Assembly: GCF_003984645.1 (NCBI RefSeq)
Contig: NZ_RWKI01000003.1
Location: 62,001 to 126,000, forward strand
DNA: 64,000 nucleotides
Reading direction: 5' to 3'
From: Variovorax sp. MHTC-1
Lineage (GTDB): Bacteria; Pseudomonadota; Gammaproteobacteria; Burkholderiales; Burkholderiaceae_C
Shown here: positions 51,953-60,890 of the stretch, one piece after another
Layout: each line of letters starts with the position of its first letter
How positions within the stretch are numbered: the first letter of the stretch is position 1
The notes under the pieces: generated by a model
What the model was told of the DNA's origin: nothing
Seen by the model: the letters and a program-made list of their open reading frames with translations, nothing else
The model's database searches: none
Program-made: the position numbers and the translations under genes

Positions 51953-52498
51953 TCACGAACGCTTCGTCGTCAGCATCCGCCCCAGCGAGAAGACCGAATT
52001 CGGCGTGTCCGGAAGCAGTGGCTTGGCTCGGGTGGAAGAGGCCGGAGCCCGCCGCTCGGCGAGCCCGCTTTCGGGCTGCACACCTCTGGCGATCTGTTCG
52101 TCGACCAGGCTTTGGAGCGTGATGGCGTCGAGGAACTCGACCGCGCAGCGGTTCACCGAGGCCCAGAGCTCGTCGGTCGCGTAGCGGCTCGGGTGGTCCG
52201 CTGCCGCGGCCTGCTTTTTCTTCGTCGCCTCGTCGGCGGCCGCATCGTCGATCGCGAAGAGGATGTCCGCCACGCTGATGTCCGCGGCCTTGCGGCCGAG
52301 CGAATAGCCGCCGCCGGGCCCGCGCGTCGACGCGGCCAGGCCGTGGCGGCGCAGCTTGCCGAACAGTTGTTCCAGGTGGGAGAGCGACACCTGCTGGCGG
52401 CGGCTGATGCTGGCCAGGTTGACCGGTCCCGCCTGTTGGTGGAGGGCCATGTCGATCATCGCGGTGACGGCGAAACGACCTCGGGTGCTGAGTCGCAT
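51953..52498 (-). CDS. Rrf2-family regulator lacking the IscR cysteine cluster
   Basis: 181 residues. Winged helix and dimer helix as in IscR (MRLSTRGRFAVTAMIDMALHQ, ISRRQQVSLSHLEQLFGKLRRHGL, STRGPGGGYSLGR). The Fe-S loop that in IscR has three Cys and a His has none here (AADEATKKKQAAAADHPSRYATDE), so it cannot hold a [2Fe-2S] cluster in the usual way and may act as an apo-type or other-ligand regulator. The C-terminal 40 residues are an unstructured basic tail. Divergent from xdhA. Confidence 0.88.
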   Translation of the reverse strand: MRLSTRGRFAVTAMIDMALHQQAGPVNLASISRRQQVSLSHLEQLFGKLRRHGLAASTRGPGGGYSLGRKAADISVADILFAIDDAAADEATKKKQAAAADHPSRYATDELWASVNRCAVEFLDAITLQSLVDEQIARGVQPESGLAERRAPASSTRAKPLLPDTPNSVFSLGRMLTTKRS

Positions 52499-52728
52499 CG
52501 GATGTGCTTCTTTCCTCTTTGTTCGGCCCGTGGAGGCCGAAGTGGCGCGGCGGGACGTGGAGCGCAGATCTTAGCTGCCGGCTCGGCGCGCGCGCTCATC
52601 GACCCAGGGTTTTCCCGGGCGTCACATACCGGTCCCCACATAGCCGATATGGGCACGACGGTATGCATGCGGCCCGCTAAAGGACTAACTTCGCAGGCAC
52701 GGTTCTTGATCGCCACACGCCACAACGA

Positions 52729-54324
52729 ATGCCTCCCACGAGCATGCCCATGACCCCGAGCACCCAACCCATCCGCTTCTTCCACCGCGGCCGGATCGTC
52801 GACGTGAGCGGCGTGCATCCGACGCGTTCGGTGCTCGACTGGCTGCGTGAAGATGCCCGCTGCACCGGCACCAAGGAAGGCTGCAACGAGGGCGACTGCG
52901 GTGCCTGCACCGTGGTGATCGGCGAACTGGCCGAGTCCGGCGAGGCGAATTCGGTGGGCGGCCTCAGGCTCTCGACGGTGAATTCCTGCATCCAGTTCCT
53001 GCCCACGCTGCATGGCAAGGCGCTGTTCACGGTCGAAGACCTCAAGGCGCAATGCGGCAAGAGCCGCGACAGCGCGCAGCACGACAAGCATGCGGTGACG
53101 CGCCTGCATCCGGTGCAGCAGGCGATGGTCGACTGCCACGGCTCGCAGTGCGGCTTCTGCACGCCGGGCTTCGTGATGTCGCTGTGGTCCACCTACGAGC
53201 ACCACCAGGCCGGAGGCACGCGGCCTACGCGCCAGCAGCTGGCCGACGATCTCTCGGGCAACCTGTGCCGCTGCACCGGTTACCGCCCGATCCTCGATGC
53301 CGGCCAGCGAATGTTCGACCTGCCCGGCGTGCGGCTCGACACCGAGCCGGTCATCGCCGCGCTCGCCAGCCTCCAGCACGAAAGCAGCTTCGACTACGCC
53401 GCACCGCTCGGCCAGCGCATAGACCACTTCCACGCGCCGACCACGCTGGCCGACCTGGCCGCGCTGCGCGAAGCCGAGCCGACGGCGCAGCTGCTGGCCG
53501 GCTCCACCGACGTCGGCCTTTGGGTCAACAAGCAGTTCCGCGACCTGGGCGACATCATCTTCGTCGGCGACGTGGCCGAGATGAAGGTGGTGGAAGAGCG
53601 CGGCGACACGCTCTACATCGGTGCCGGCGCCTCGCTCGAGACTGCCTTCGGCGCTCTGGCGCGGCGCCTGCCCAGCCTGACCGACGTCTGGCTGCGCTTC
53701 GCCTCGCCGCCGATACGCAACGCCGGCACCATGGGCGGCAACGTCGCCAACGGCTCGCCGATCGGCGATTCGCCGCCGGTGCTGATGGCGCTCGACGCCG
53801 AGATCGAGCTGCGCCGCGGCAGCCGCGTGCGCCGCATGCCGCTGCCCGAGTTCTACGTCGACTACATGAAGAACCGGCTCGAGCCCGGCGAGTTCGTGCA
53901 GGGCCTCGTGGTCCCGCTCGCGGCCATGCAGCGCCAGGTGCGCGCCTACAAGATCAGCAAGCGCTTCGACTGCGACATCTCGGCCCTGTGCGGCGGCTTC
54001 GCCATCGCGCTCGACGGCGATGTGGTGAAGGAAGTGCGCCTGGCCTTCGGCGGCATGGCCGCGATCGTCAAGCGCGCGGCGCAGGCCGAGGCCGCGCTGG
54101 TCGGCAAGCCCTGGACTCAGGCCAGCCTCAACGCGGCCAAGCTCGCGCTGGCGCAGGACTTCAAGCCGCTCTCCGACATGCGCGCGAGTGCCGACTACCG
54201 CCTGCAGGTGGCGCAGAACCTGCTGCAGCGCCTGTGGCTGGAAACGCGCACAGAGGATGCGCTGCCGGTGGAAGCCACCAGCGTCTGGAGCGTGATGCCC
54301 CATGCGGCCCTGCAAGGAGCCTGA
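52729..54324 (+). CDS. xdhA: xanthine dehydrogenase small subunit
   Basis: 531 residues, or 7 fewer if the ATG at 52750 is used; no strong ribosome site decides. Two [2Fe-2S] domains: plant-type EGCNEGDCGACTVV and helical QCGFCTPGFVM with GNLCRCTGYRPI. The FAD domain from about 195 has LLAGSTDVGLWVNKQ, the flavin loop FASPPIRNAGTMGGNVANGSPIGDSPP, and a CO-dehydrogenase flavoprotein C-terminal domain. It carries electrons from the Mo site to NAD. 1 bp before xdhB. Confidence 0.96.
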   Translation: MPPTSMPMTPSTQPIRFFHRGRIVDVSGVHPTRSVLDWLREDARCTGTKEGCNEGDCGACTVVIGELAESGEANSVGGLRLSTVNSCIQFLPTLHGKALFTVEDLKAQCGKSRDSAQHDKHAVTRLHPVQQAMVDCHGSQCGFCTPGFVMSLWSTYEHHQAGGTRPTRQQLADDLSGNLCRCTGYRPILDAGQRMFDLPGVRLDTEPVIAALASLQHESSFDYAAPLGQRIDHFHAPTTLADLAALREAEPTAQLLAGSTDVGLWVNKQFRDLGDIIFVGDVAEMKVVEERGDTLYIGAGASLETAFGALARRLPSLTDVWLRFASPPIRNAGTMGGNVANGSPIGDSPPVLMALDAEIELRRGSRVRRMPLPEFYVDYMKNRLEPGEFVQGLVVPLAAMQRQVRAYKISKRFDCDISALCGGFAIALDGDVVKEVRLAFGGMAAIVKRAAQAEAALVGKPWTQASLNAAKLALAQDFKPLSDMRASADYRLQVAQNLLQRLWLETRTEDALPVEATSVWSVMPHAALQGA

Positions 54325-54325
54325 G

Positions 54326-56752
54326 ATGAACAAGCCCATCGACCTCGCCCTGCTGCAATCCGCAGAGGCCTTCACCGACTACCTGAAGAACACCGCCGCG
54401 CGCATCGATGCGCGCGCCGAAGCCAAGGCGCACGAGGACGGTGCGCGCGTCGGCATCAGCCGGCCGCACGAATCGGCCCACCTGCACGTGGCCGGCGAGG
54501 CCACCTACATCGACGACATCCCCGAACTCGCGGGCACGCTGCACTGCGCGCTGGGGCTTTCGCCGGTCGCCAACGGCCGGCTCAAGAACATGAAGCTCGA
54601 AGCCATCTGCGCCATGCCCGGCGTGGTGGCGGTGCTGACCGCGGCCGACATCCCGGGCAGCAACGACTGCGGCTCGATCATCCACGACGACCCGATCCTC
54701 TGCAGCGGCGACATCCGCTACCTGGGCCAGCCGGTGTTCGCCGTGATCGCCGAGACGCGCGATGCCGCGCGCCGCGCCGCGGCCCGGGCCAAGGATGCGC
54801 TGGACATCGAGGCCGCGCCGCCTGTGATCACGCCGCAGCAGGCGCACGAGAAGGGCCAGTACGTGCTGCCGCCGATGCACCTGGTGCGCGCTACCCACGA
54901 GGGCGGCGCCCAGGCTGCAATCGCGAAGGCGCCGCACCGGCTCAAGGCCACGCTCGACGTCGGCGGGCAGGAGCAGTTCTACCTCGAAGGCCAGATCAGC
55001 TACGCGATCCCGAAGGAGGGCGGCACGATGCACGTGCACTGCTCGACCCAGCACCCGAGCGAGATGCAGCATCTGGTGGCGCATGCGCTGCACCTGCATG
55101 CGAACGAGGTGCACGTCGAATGCCGGCGCATGGGCGGCGGCTTCGGCGGCAAGGAGTCGCAGTCGGCGCTCTTCGCCTGCGTGGCGGCAGTGGCGGCCAA
55201 CAAGCTGCAGCGCCCCGTCAAGCTCCGGCTCGACCGCGACGATGATTTCCTGATCACCGGCCGGCGCCACTGCTTCTGGTACGAATACGAAGTCGGCTAC
55301 GACGACGAGGGCCGCATCCTCGGCGCCGAGATCTCGATGGTCTCGCGCGCCGGCCACTCCGCCGATCTCTCGGGCCCGGTGATGACGCGGGCGCTGTGCC
55401 ACTTCGACAACGCCTACTGGCTGCCGGACGTGGCCATGCACGGCTACTCGGGCCGCACCAACACGCAGAGCAACACGGCGTTTCGCGGCTTCGGCGGCCC
55501 GCAGGGCGCGATCGCGATCGAGAACATCCTCGACAGCGTGGCACGCGAGCTGGGCCGCGATCCGCTCGACGTGCGGCGCATCAATTTCTACGGCAAGACG
55601 GAGAACAACGTCACGCCCTACGGCCAGCTCGTCAGCGACAACATCATCCACGAGCTGGTGGCCGAGCTCGAAGGCACCAGCGGCTACCGCGGGCGGCGCG
55701 AGGAGATCGCGGCCTTCAACGCGAAGAGCCCGGTGCTCAAGCGCGGCATCGCGCTGGCGCCGCTGAAGTTCGGCATCTCCTTCAACGTCAAGCACTTCAA
55801 CCAAGCCGGCGCGCTGGTCCACGTCTACACCGACGGCTCGATCCTCGTGAACCATGGCGGCACCGAGATGGGGCAGGGGCTCAACACGAAGGTGGCGCAG
55901 GTGGTGGCGCACGAACTCGGCGTGAGCTTCGAGAGCGTGCGCGTCACCGCCACCGACACGCAGAAGGTGGCCAACACCTCGGCCACTGCCGCATCGACCG
56001 GCGCCGACCTCAACGGCAAGGCGGCGCAGGATGCGGCACGCCAGATCCGCGAGCGCCTGGCCGCCTGCGCCGCGGCGCGCCACGGCGGCGAGGCGGGCGC
56101 GGTGCGCTTCGCCAACGACCAGGTCGAAGTCAACGGCCGCTCGCTGTCGTTCAGCACGGTCGTCGGCGAGGCCTATCTCGACCGCGTGCAGCTTTGGTCC
56201 GACGGCTTCTACGCGACGCCGGGCCTCAGCTGGGACAAGGACCGGATGCAGGGCCGCCCCTTCTTCTACTACGCCTACGGCGCCGCCGTGAGCGAGGTCA
56301 TCGTCGACACGCTGACGGGCGAGTGGAAGCTGCTGCGCGCCGACATCCTGCATGACGCCGGCAAGTCGCTGAACCCGGCCGTCGACATCGGCCAGGTGGA
56401 AGGCGCCTTCATCCAGGGCATGGGCTGGCTCACGACCGAGGAGCTGGTGTGGCATCCGAAGACCGGCCTGCTCACCACCCATGCGCCCAGCACCTACAAG
56501 ATCCCGACGGCCAACGACTGCCCGCCGGTGTTCAACGTGCGCCTGTTCGAGGGCCAGAACTTCGAGGACTCGATCCATCGCAGCAAGGCGGTGGGTGAGC
56601 CGCCGCTCTTGCTGCCCTTCTCGGTGTTCTTCGCGATCCGCGATGCAGTGTCGGCCGTGGGTGCGCACCAGGTGGATCCGCCGCTGACCGCGCCGGCCAC
56701 CAGCGAGGCAATTCTTCGCGCCATCACCGCCGTGCAGAACGCTTCGAACTGA
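54326..56752 (+). CDS. xdhB: xanthine dehydrogenase molybdenum-binding subunit
   Basis: 808 residues. Oxidises hypoxanthine and xanthine to urate. Moco-subunit features: GEATYIDDIPELAGTLHCALGLS, MGGGFGGKESQSA, a substrate Arg loop in NTAFRGFGGPQGAIAIEN, HGGTEMGQGLNTKVAQ, and the catalytic Glu in KAVGEPPLLLPFS. AGGAG at 54315-54319 fixes the start. Needs XdhC (encoded at 15.2 kb) for sulfurated cofactor. Full length. Confidence 0.97.
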   Translation: MNKPIDLALLQSAEAFTDYLKNTAARIDARAEAKAHEDGARVGISRPHESAHLHVAGEATYIDDIPELAGTLHCALGLSPVANGRLKNMKLEAICAMPGVVAVLTAADIPGSNDCGSIIHDDPILCSGDIRYLGQPVFAVIAETRDAARRAAARAKDALDIEAAPPVITPQQAHEKGQYVLPPMHLVRATHEGGAQAAIAKAPHRLKATLDVGGQEQFYLEGQISYAIPKEGGTMHVHCSTQHPSEMQHLVAHALHLHANEVHVECRRMGGGFGGKESQSALFACVAAVAANKLQRPVKLRLDRDDDFLITGRRHCFWYEYEVGYDDEGRILGAEISMVSRAGHSADLSGPVMTRALCHFDNAYWLPDVAMHGYSGRTNTQSNTAFRGFGGPQGAIAIENILDSVARELGRDPLDVRRINFYGKTENNVTPYGQLVSDNIIHELVAELEGTSGYRGRREEIAAFNAKSPVLKRGIALAPLKFGISFNVKHFNQAGALVHVYTDGSILVNHGGTEMGQGLNTKVAQVVAHELGVSFESVRVTATDTQKVANTSATAASTGADLNGKAAQDAARQIRERLAACAAARHGGEAGAVRFANDQVEVNGRSLSFSTVVGEAYLDRVQLWSDGFYATPGLSWDKDRMQGRPFFYYAYGAAVSEVIVDTLTGEWKLLRADILHDAGKSLNPAVDIGQVEGAFIQGMGWLTTEELVWHPKTGLLTTHAPSTYKIPTANDCPPVFNVRLFEGQNFEDSIHRSKAVGEPPLLLPFSVFFAIRDAVSAVGAHQVDPPLTAPATSEAILRAITAVQNASN

Positions 56753-56784
56753 AGGCACTTCCATGTGAATTCAGCGCTGTATAA

Positions 56785-56814
56785 CTGCCCACACATTCAG
56801 CAACATGCGGGCAG
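56785..56814 (+). promoter_or_regulatory. inverted repeat overlapping the leader of a LysR gene
   Basis: CTGCCC (56785-56790) and GGGCAG (56809-56814) form a 6-bp stem over an 18-nt loop, ending 3 bp before the ATG at 56818. It could be an operator or an RNA stem that hides the start. Short stem, low certainty. Confidence 0.3.
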
Positions 56815-56817
56815 CTC

Positions 56818-57771
56818 ATGAGAGACCAAGCGCTTCTAGACAAGATCGATCTTCATCTCATCAGGGTTCTACATACCGTGTTGACCGACCGCAGCGTCTC
56901 GCGCGCCGCCATCCGCCTGGGCATGTACCAGCCTGCAGTCTCCGCAGCGCTGAAGCGCCTGCGCGAGCTCTCGGGCGACCCCTTGCTGGTGCGCTCGGGC
57001 TCGGGCATGGTGCCGACCGACGCAGGCCTGCGCATGATCGATCCGGCCGCGAGCATCCTGCGTGCGGCGGAGATGCTGTTCTCCGACGCGCGCGGCTTCG
57101 ATCCGCAGACCGCCTCCACCACCTTCCGCATCGCGGCCAGCGACTACCTCGACCCGCTCTTTCTGCCGATGCTGGTGGCGCAGGTCAAGGCGCAGGCGCC
57201 GCTGTGCCACATCGAGATCCACTCGCTGTCGTCCGACTCGGACTACCACGCGCACCTCTCGCTCGGCCAGGTCGACCTGGTGATCGGCAACTGGCTCAAG
57301 CCGCCGGAAGACCTGCACATGGCGCGGCTCTTCTCCGACGAGATCGTCTCGCTGGTCAACAAGGACCATCCGGCGGTACGCCGCGGCTGGGAGCTCGAGA
57401 CCTGGCTCGCCGCCGAGCACGTGGCGCCGACGCCCATGCACCCCGGCGCGCGCGGCATCATCGACCAGATGCTCGACGAGCTGGGCCGGCAGCGCAACAT
57501 CACGGCGCGCTGCGCGCACTTCAGCCTGATCCCCGACATGGTGGCCTCGAGCCTGCTGGTGCTGACCACCGGCCGCCAGTACTGCGAGCGCTTCGTCGAC
57601 CGGCTGCCGGTCGCGATCCTCGAGTGCCCGATCGCGCTGCCGCGGCTCATGTACTACCAGCTCTGGCACGAGCGCACCCATTCCTCGAGCTCCGCGCGCT
57701 GGCTGCGCGAGCGCACCAAAGCCGTGGCGGCCTCGCTGAGGCCGTCGCTTCCTCCTGCCGGCTCCGGCTAG
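56818..57771 (+). CDS. LysR-family transcriptional regulator in purine block 2
   Basis: 317 residues, NodD-like subgroup. Helix-turn-helix LHTVLTDRSVSRAAIRLGMYQPAVSAALKRLRELSGDPLLVRSGSG, effector domain from residue 90. Lies between xdhB and the purine permease on the same strand, so it may regulate purine uptake or XDH. No classic divergent target. Confidence 0.92.
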   Translation: MRDQALLDKIDLHLIRVLHTVLTDRSVSRAAIRLGMYQPAVSAALKRLRELSGDPLLVRSGSGMVPTDAGLRMIDPAASILRAAEMLFSDARGFDPQTASTTFRIAASDYLDPLFLPMLVAQVKAQAPLCHIEIHSLSSDSDYHAHLSLGQVDLVIGNWLKPPEDLHMARLFSDEIVSLVNKDHPAVRRGWELETWLAAEHVAPTPMHPGARGIIDQMLDELGRQRNITARCAHFSLIPDMVASSLLVLTTGRQYCERFVDRLPVAILECPIALPRLMYYQLWHERTHSSSSARWLRERTKAVAASLRPSLPPAGSG

Positions 57772-57844
57772 GCAGCTTTTTCCACTCGCGCCGGGCGTCG
57801 CGACTTCGGCCCACGCCACGTAAAGAAGAGACGGAGACAACGCG

Positions 57845-59209
57845 ATGAACCGCACAGAACAGATGCTCGACATCGGCGAGCACGACACCAGCTCTGCGCC
57901 CCAGGCCACCGGCTGGGCCGAGCGCATGTTCAAGCTCAGGGAGCACAACACGACAGTGCGCACCGAGCTGGTGGCAGGCCTCACGACCTTCCTGACGATG
58001 GCCTACATCATCTTCGTCAATCCTTCGATCCTCGGCGACGCCGGCATGCCGAAGGATGCGGTGTTCGTCTCCACCTGCCTGATCGCGGCACTCGGCACGG
58101 CAATCATGGCGCTGTATGCCAACTACCCGATCGCGCTCGCACCCGGCATGGGGCTCAACGCCTACTTCGCCTACGTGGTGGTGCTGCAGATGGGCTTCAC
58201 CTGGCAGGCGGCGCTGGGCGCGGTGTTCGTCTCGGGCTGCCTGTTCCTGCTGGTCACGCTCTTCAAGATGCGCGAGCTGATCATCCGCGGCATCCCGCAA
58301 TCGATACGGCTGGCCATCACGGTCGGCATCGGGCTCTTCCTCGCGATCATCGCGCTCAAGAGCGCGGGCATCGTGGCGCCGTCGAAGGCCACCTACATCA
58401 CGCTGGGCGACTTGCACACGCCGCAGGTGGTGCTGGCGACGCTGGGCTTCTTCACCATCGTGGTGCTCGACCGGCTCAAGGTGCCCGGCGCGATCCTGAT
58501 CGGCATCGTCGCGGTGACGGTGCTGTCTTTCTTCTTCGGCGGCAACACCTTCCGCGGCGTGTTCTCGGCACCGCCCTCGATCGCGCCCACCTTCCTGCAG
58601 CTGGACATCAAGTCGGCGCTCTCGGGCGGCATCCTGAACGTGATCCTGGTCTTCTTCCTGGTCGAGCTCTTCGATGCCACCGGCACGCTGATGGGCGTGG
58701 CGCGCCGCGCCGGCCTGCTGGTGCCGGGCAAGATGGACCGGCTCAACAAGTCGCTCCTGGCCGACAGCGGCGCGATCTTCGCGGGCTCGCTGCTCGGCAC
58801 GTCGAGCACCACGGCCTATGTGGAAAGCGCAGCCGGCGTGCAGGCCGGCGGGCGCACCGGGCTCACCGCGCTCACGGTGGCGGTGCTGTTCCTGGCGGCG
58901 CTGGTGATCTCGCCACTGGCCGGCTCGGTGCCGGCCTATGCCACCGCGCCGGCGCTTTTCTTCGTGGCCTGTTTGATGCTTAGGGACATCACGGAACTCG
59001 ATTGGGACGACACGACCGAGGTGATCCCGGCAGCCGTCACCGCGCTGGCGATGCCCTTCACCTACTCGATCGCCAACGGCCTGGCCTTCGGCTTCATCAC
59101 CTATGCGGTGCTCAAGCTGTTCACCGGCCGCGCCAGGCAGGTGCACTGGATGGTGTGGCTGATCGGCGGCGTCTTTCTCTTCAAGTTCATTTACATAGGC
59201 GGACACTGA
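57845..59209 (+). CDS. NCS2/AzgA-like purine base permease
   Basis: 454 residues, about 13 membrane segments. AzgA-type motifs: TELVAGLTTFLTMAYIIFVNP, NYPIALAPGMGLNAYFAY, LFDATGTLMGVARRAGLL, and LLGTSSTTAYVESAAGV. Proton symport of guanine, hypoxanthine or adenine is typical. GGAGA precedes the ATG. Its stop is followed by repeat copy D, then the ABC transporter genes. Confidence 0.94.
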   Translation: MNRTEQMLDIGEHDTSSAPQATGWAERMFKLREHNTTVRTELVAGLTTFLTMAYIIFVNPSILGDAGMPKDAVFVSTCLIAALGTAIMALYANYPIALAPGMGLNAYFAYVVVLQMGFTWQAALGAVFVSGCLFLLVTLFKMRELIIRGIPQSIRLAITVGIGLFLAIIALKSAGIVAPSKATYITLGDLHTPQVVLATLGFFTIVVLDRLKVPGAILIGIVAVTVLSFFFGGNTFRGVFSAPPSIAPTFLQLDIKSALSGGILNVILVFFLVELFDATGTLMGVARRAGLLVPGKMDRLNKSLLADSGAIFAGSLLGTSSTTAYVESAAGVQAGGRTGLTALTVAVLFLAALVISPLAGSVPAYATAPALFFVACLMLRDITELDWDDTTEVIPAAVTALAMPFTYSIANGLAFGFITYAVLKLFTGRARQVHWMVWLIGGVFLFKFIYIGGH

Positions 59210-59313
59210 TGAACCCACCCCCAGGCTTCGCGCACTTCGTGTCGCTTCGCCAACCCCCTTGCAGGGGGCAACACCAGCGGCCCGGCAAAGCCGGTTCCGC
59301 GGTGTTCCTGGAA
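59210..59313 (+). repeat. intergenic repeat, copy D (best conserved)
   Basis: Starts at the base after the permease stop: CCCACCCCCAGGCTTCGCGC, then TTCGTGTCGCTTCGCCAAC, a CCCCCTTGCAGGGGG stem, and the long hairpin at 59270-59306 (outer AACACC/GGTGTT, middle GCGG/CCGC, inner CCGGC/GCCGG, loop AAA), ending TTCCTGG. It lies between the permease and the ABC ATPase gene. Confidence 0.9.
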
Positions 59314-59360
59314 GCAGAGCGCGCTGCACAATCCTGAGAACCCACAGGCGAGGCACAGGC

Positions 59361-60890
59361 ATGACAAACAGACTCCAGCTTGCGAACATCACCAAGCGCT
59401 ATCCCGCGGTCGTTGCGAACAGCGACGTCTCGCTGACAGTGGCACCCGGCGAGACCCATGCCGTGCTCGGCGAGAACGGCGCCGGCAAGTCCACGCTGAT
59501 GAAGATCATCTACGGTTCGGTCAAGCCGGACGAAGGCAGCGTGACTTTCAACGGCCAGCCGGTCAACGTTCGCAACCCGCAGGAGGCGAGGGCGCTGGGC
59601 ATCAGCATGGTGTTCCAGCACTTCAGCCTGTTCGATACCCTCACCGTCGCCGAGAACGTGTGGCTCGGGCTCGACAAGAGCCTGGCGCTGGCGGAGGTGA
59701 CGCGCCGCATCACGGCCAAGGCGAGCGAGTACGGCCTGGACATCGATCCGTCGCGGCCGGTGCACACGCTCTCGGTCGGCGAGATGCAGCGGGTGGAGAT
59801 CATCCGCGCGCTGCTCACCGACCCCAAGCTCCTGATCCTCGACGAGCCGACCTCGGTGCTGACCCCTCAGGCCGTGCAGAAGCTCTTCGTGGTGCTCAAG
59901 AAGCTCGCGTCCGAGGGCTGCAGCATCCTCTACATCAGCCACAAGCTGCACGAGATCCGCGAGCTCTGCACCGCCTGCACCGTGCTGCGCGGCGGCAAGG
60001 TCACCGGCGTGTGCAATCCGCAGAACGAAAGCAATGAGTCGCTCTCGCGCCTGATGATCGGCGCCGAGCCGCCGCCGCTCACGCACCGGCCGGTGCATGC
60101 GGGCGCCGTGGCCTTGCGGGTCAAGGGCCTGACGCTGGCGCGCGAGGACCAGTTCGGCGTCGACCTCGACGGCATCTCGCTCGAGGTGCGCGCCGGCGAG
60201 GTGGTGGGCATCGCCGGCGTGTCGGGCAACGGCCAGAAGGAGCTGCTCTATGCGCTCTCGGGCGAGGATACGCGCGCCGAGGCGAAGATGATCGAGGTCT
60301 TCGGCCAGCCGGCGGCGCATTTCAGGCCGCGCAGGCGGCGCGCGCTGGGCCTGCATTTCGTGCCGGAAGAGCGGCTGGGCCGCGGCGCGGTGCCGACGCT
60401 GAGCCTCGCGCACAACATGCTGCTCACGCGCAGCAACGCGGTCGGCAAGGGCGGCTGGATCCGAACCGGCGCGCTGCAGCAGCATGCCGGCGAGATCATC
60501 CGGCGCTTCAACGTCAAGGCCGGCGGACCGGGCGCCGCGGCGCGTTCGCTCTCCGGCGGCAACCTGCAGAAGTTCATCGTCGGGCGCGAGATCGATGCCA
60601 ACCCGAAGATCTTCGTCGTCTCGCAGCCGACCTGGGGCGTGGATGTTGGCGCCGCGGCGCTGATCCGCGGCGAGATCCTGGCGCTGCGCGACGCCGGCTG
60701 CGCGGTGCTGGTGGTGAGCGAGGAGCTCGACGAGCTGTTCGAAATCAGCGACCGGCTGCACGTGATCGCCAAGGGCCGGCTCTCGCCCTCCATCGACCGC
60801 GCCGCGGCCACCGTGCCGCAGATCGGCGAATGGATGAGTGGCCTATGGAATGCACCCACTGCTGCAGCGAAGGAGGTGGCCCATGCTTAA
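59361..60890 (+). CDS. ABC transporter ATPase, BMP/nucleoside (simple sugar) type
   Basis: 509 residues, two fused ABC domains. First domain: Walker A GENGAGKS, signature LSVGEMQRVEI, Walker B LLILDEPTSVL. Second domain: degenerate Walker A (GVSGNGQKE), LSGGNLQKFIVGRE and FVVSQPTWGVDVG, the usual asymmetric pattern of RbsA/YufO-like ATPases. The ATG at 59361 gives the conserved start LQLANITKRYPAVVAN. Powers the two permeases that follow; overlaps the first by 8 bp. Confidence 0.95.
   Translation: MTNRLQLANITKRYPAVVANSDVSLTVAPGETHAVLGENGAGKSTLMKIIYGSVKPDEGSVTFNGQPVNVRNPQEARALGISMVFQHFSLFDTLTVAENVWLGLDKSLALAEVTRRITAKASEYGLDIDPSRPVHTLSVGEMQRVEIIRALLTDPKLLILDEPTSVLTPQAVQKLFVVLKKLASEGCSILYISHKLHEIRELCTACTVLRGGKVTGVCNPQNESNESLSRLMIGAEPPPLTHRPVHAGAVALRVKGLTLAREDQFGVDLDGISLEVRAGEVVGIAGVSGNGQKELLYALSGEDTRAEAKMIEVFGQPAAHFRPRRRRALGLHFVPEERLGRGAVPTLSLAHNMLLTRSNAVGKGGWIRTGALQQHAGEIIRRFNVKAGGPGAAARSLSGGNLQKFIVGREIDANPKIFVVSQPTWGVDVGAAALIRGEILALRDAGCAVLVVSEELDELFEISDRLHVIAKGRLSPSIDRAAATVPQIGEWMSGLWNAPTAAAKEVAHA

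Noticed and set aside
54161..56764. Long antisense frame opposite xdhB
   Set aside because: Shadow of the conserved XdhB sequence; composition dominated by Arg, Ala, His and Val.
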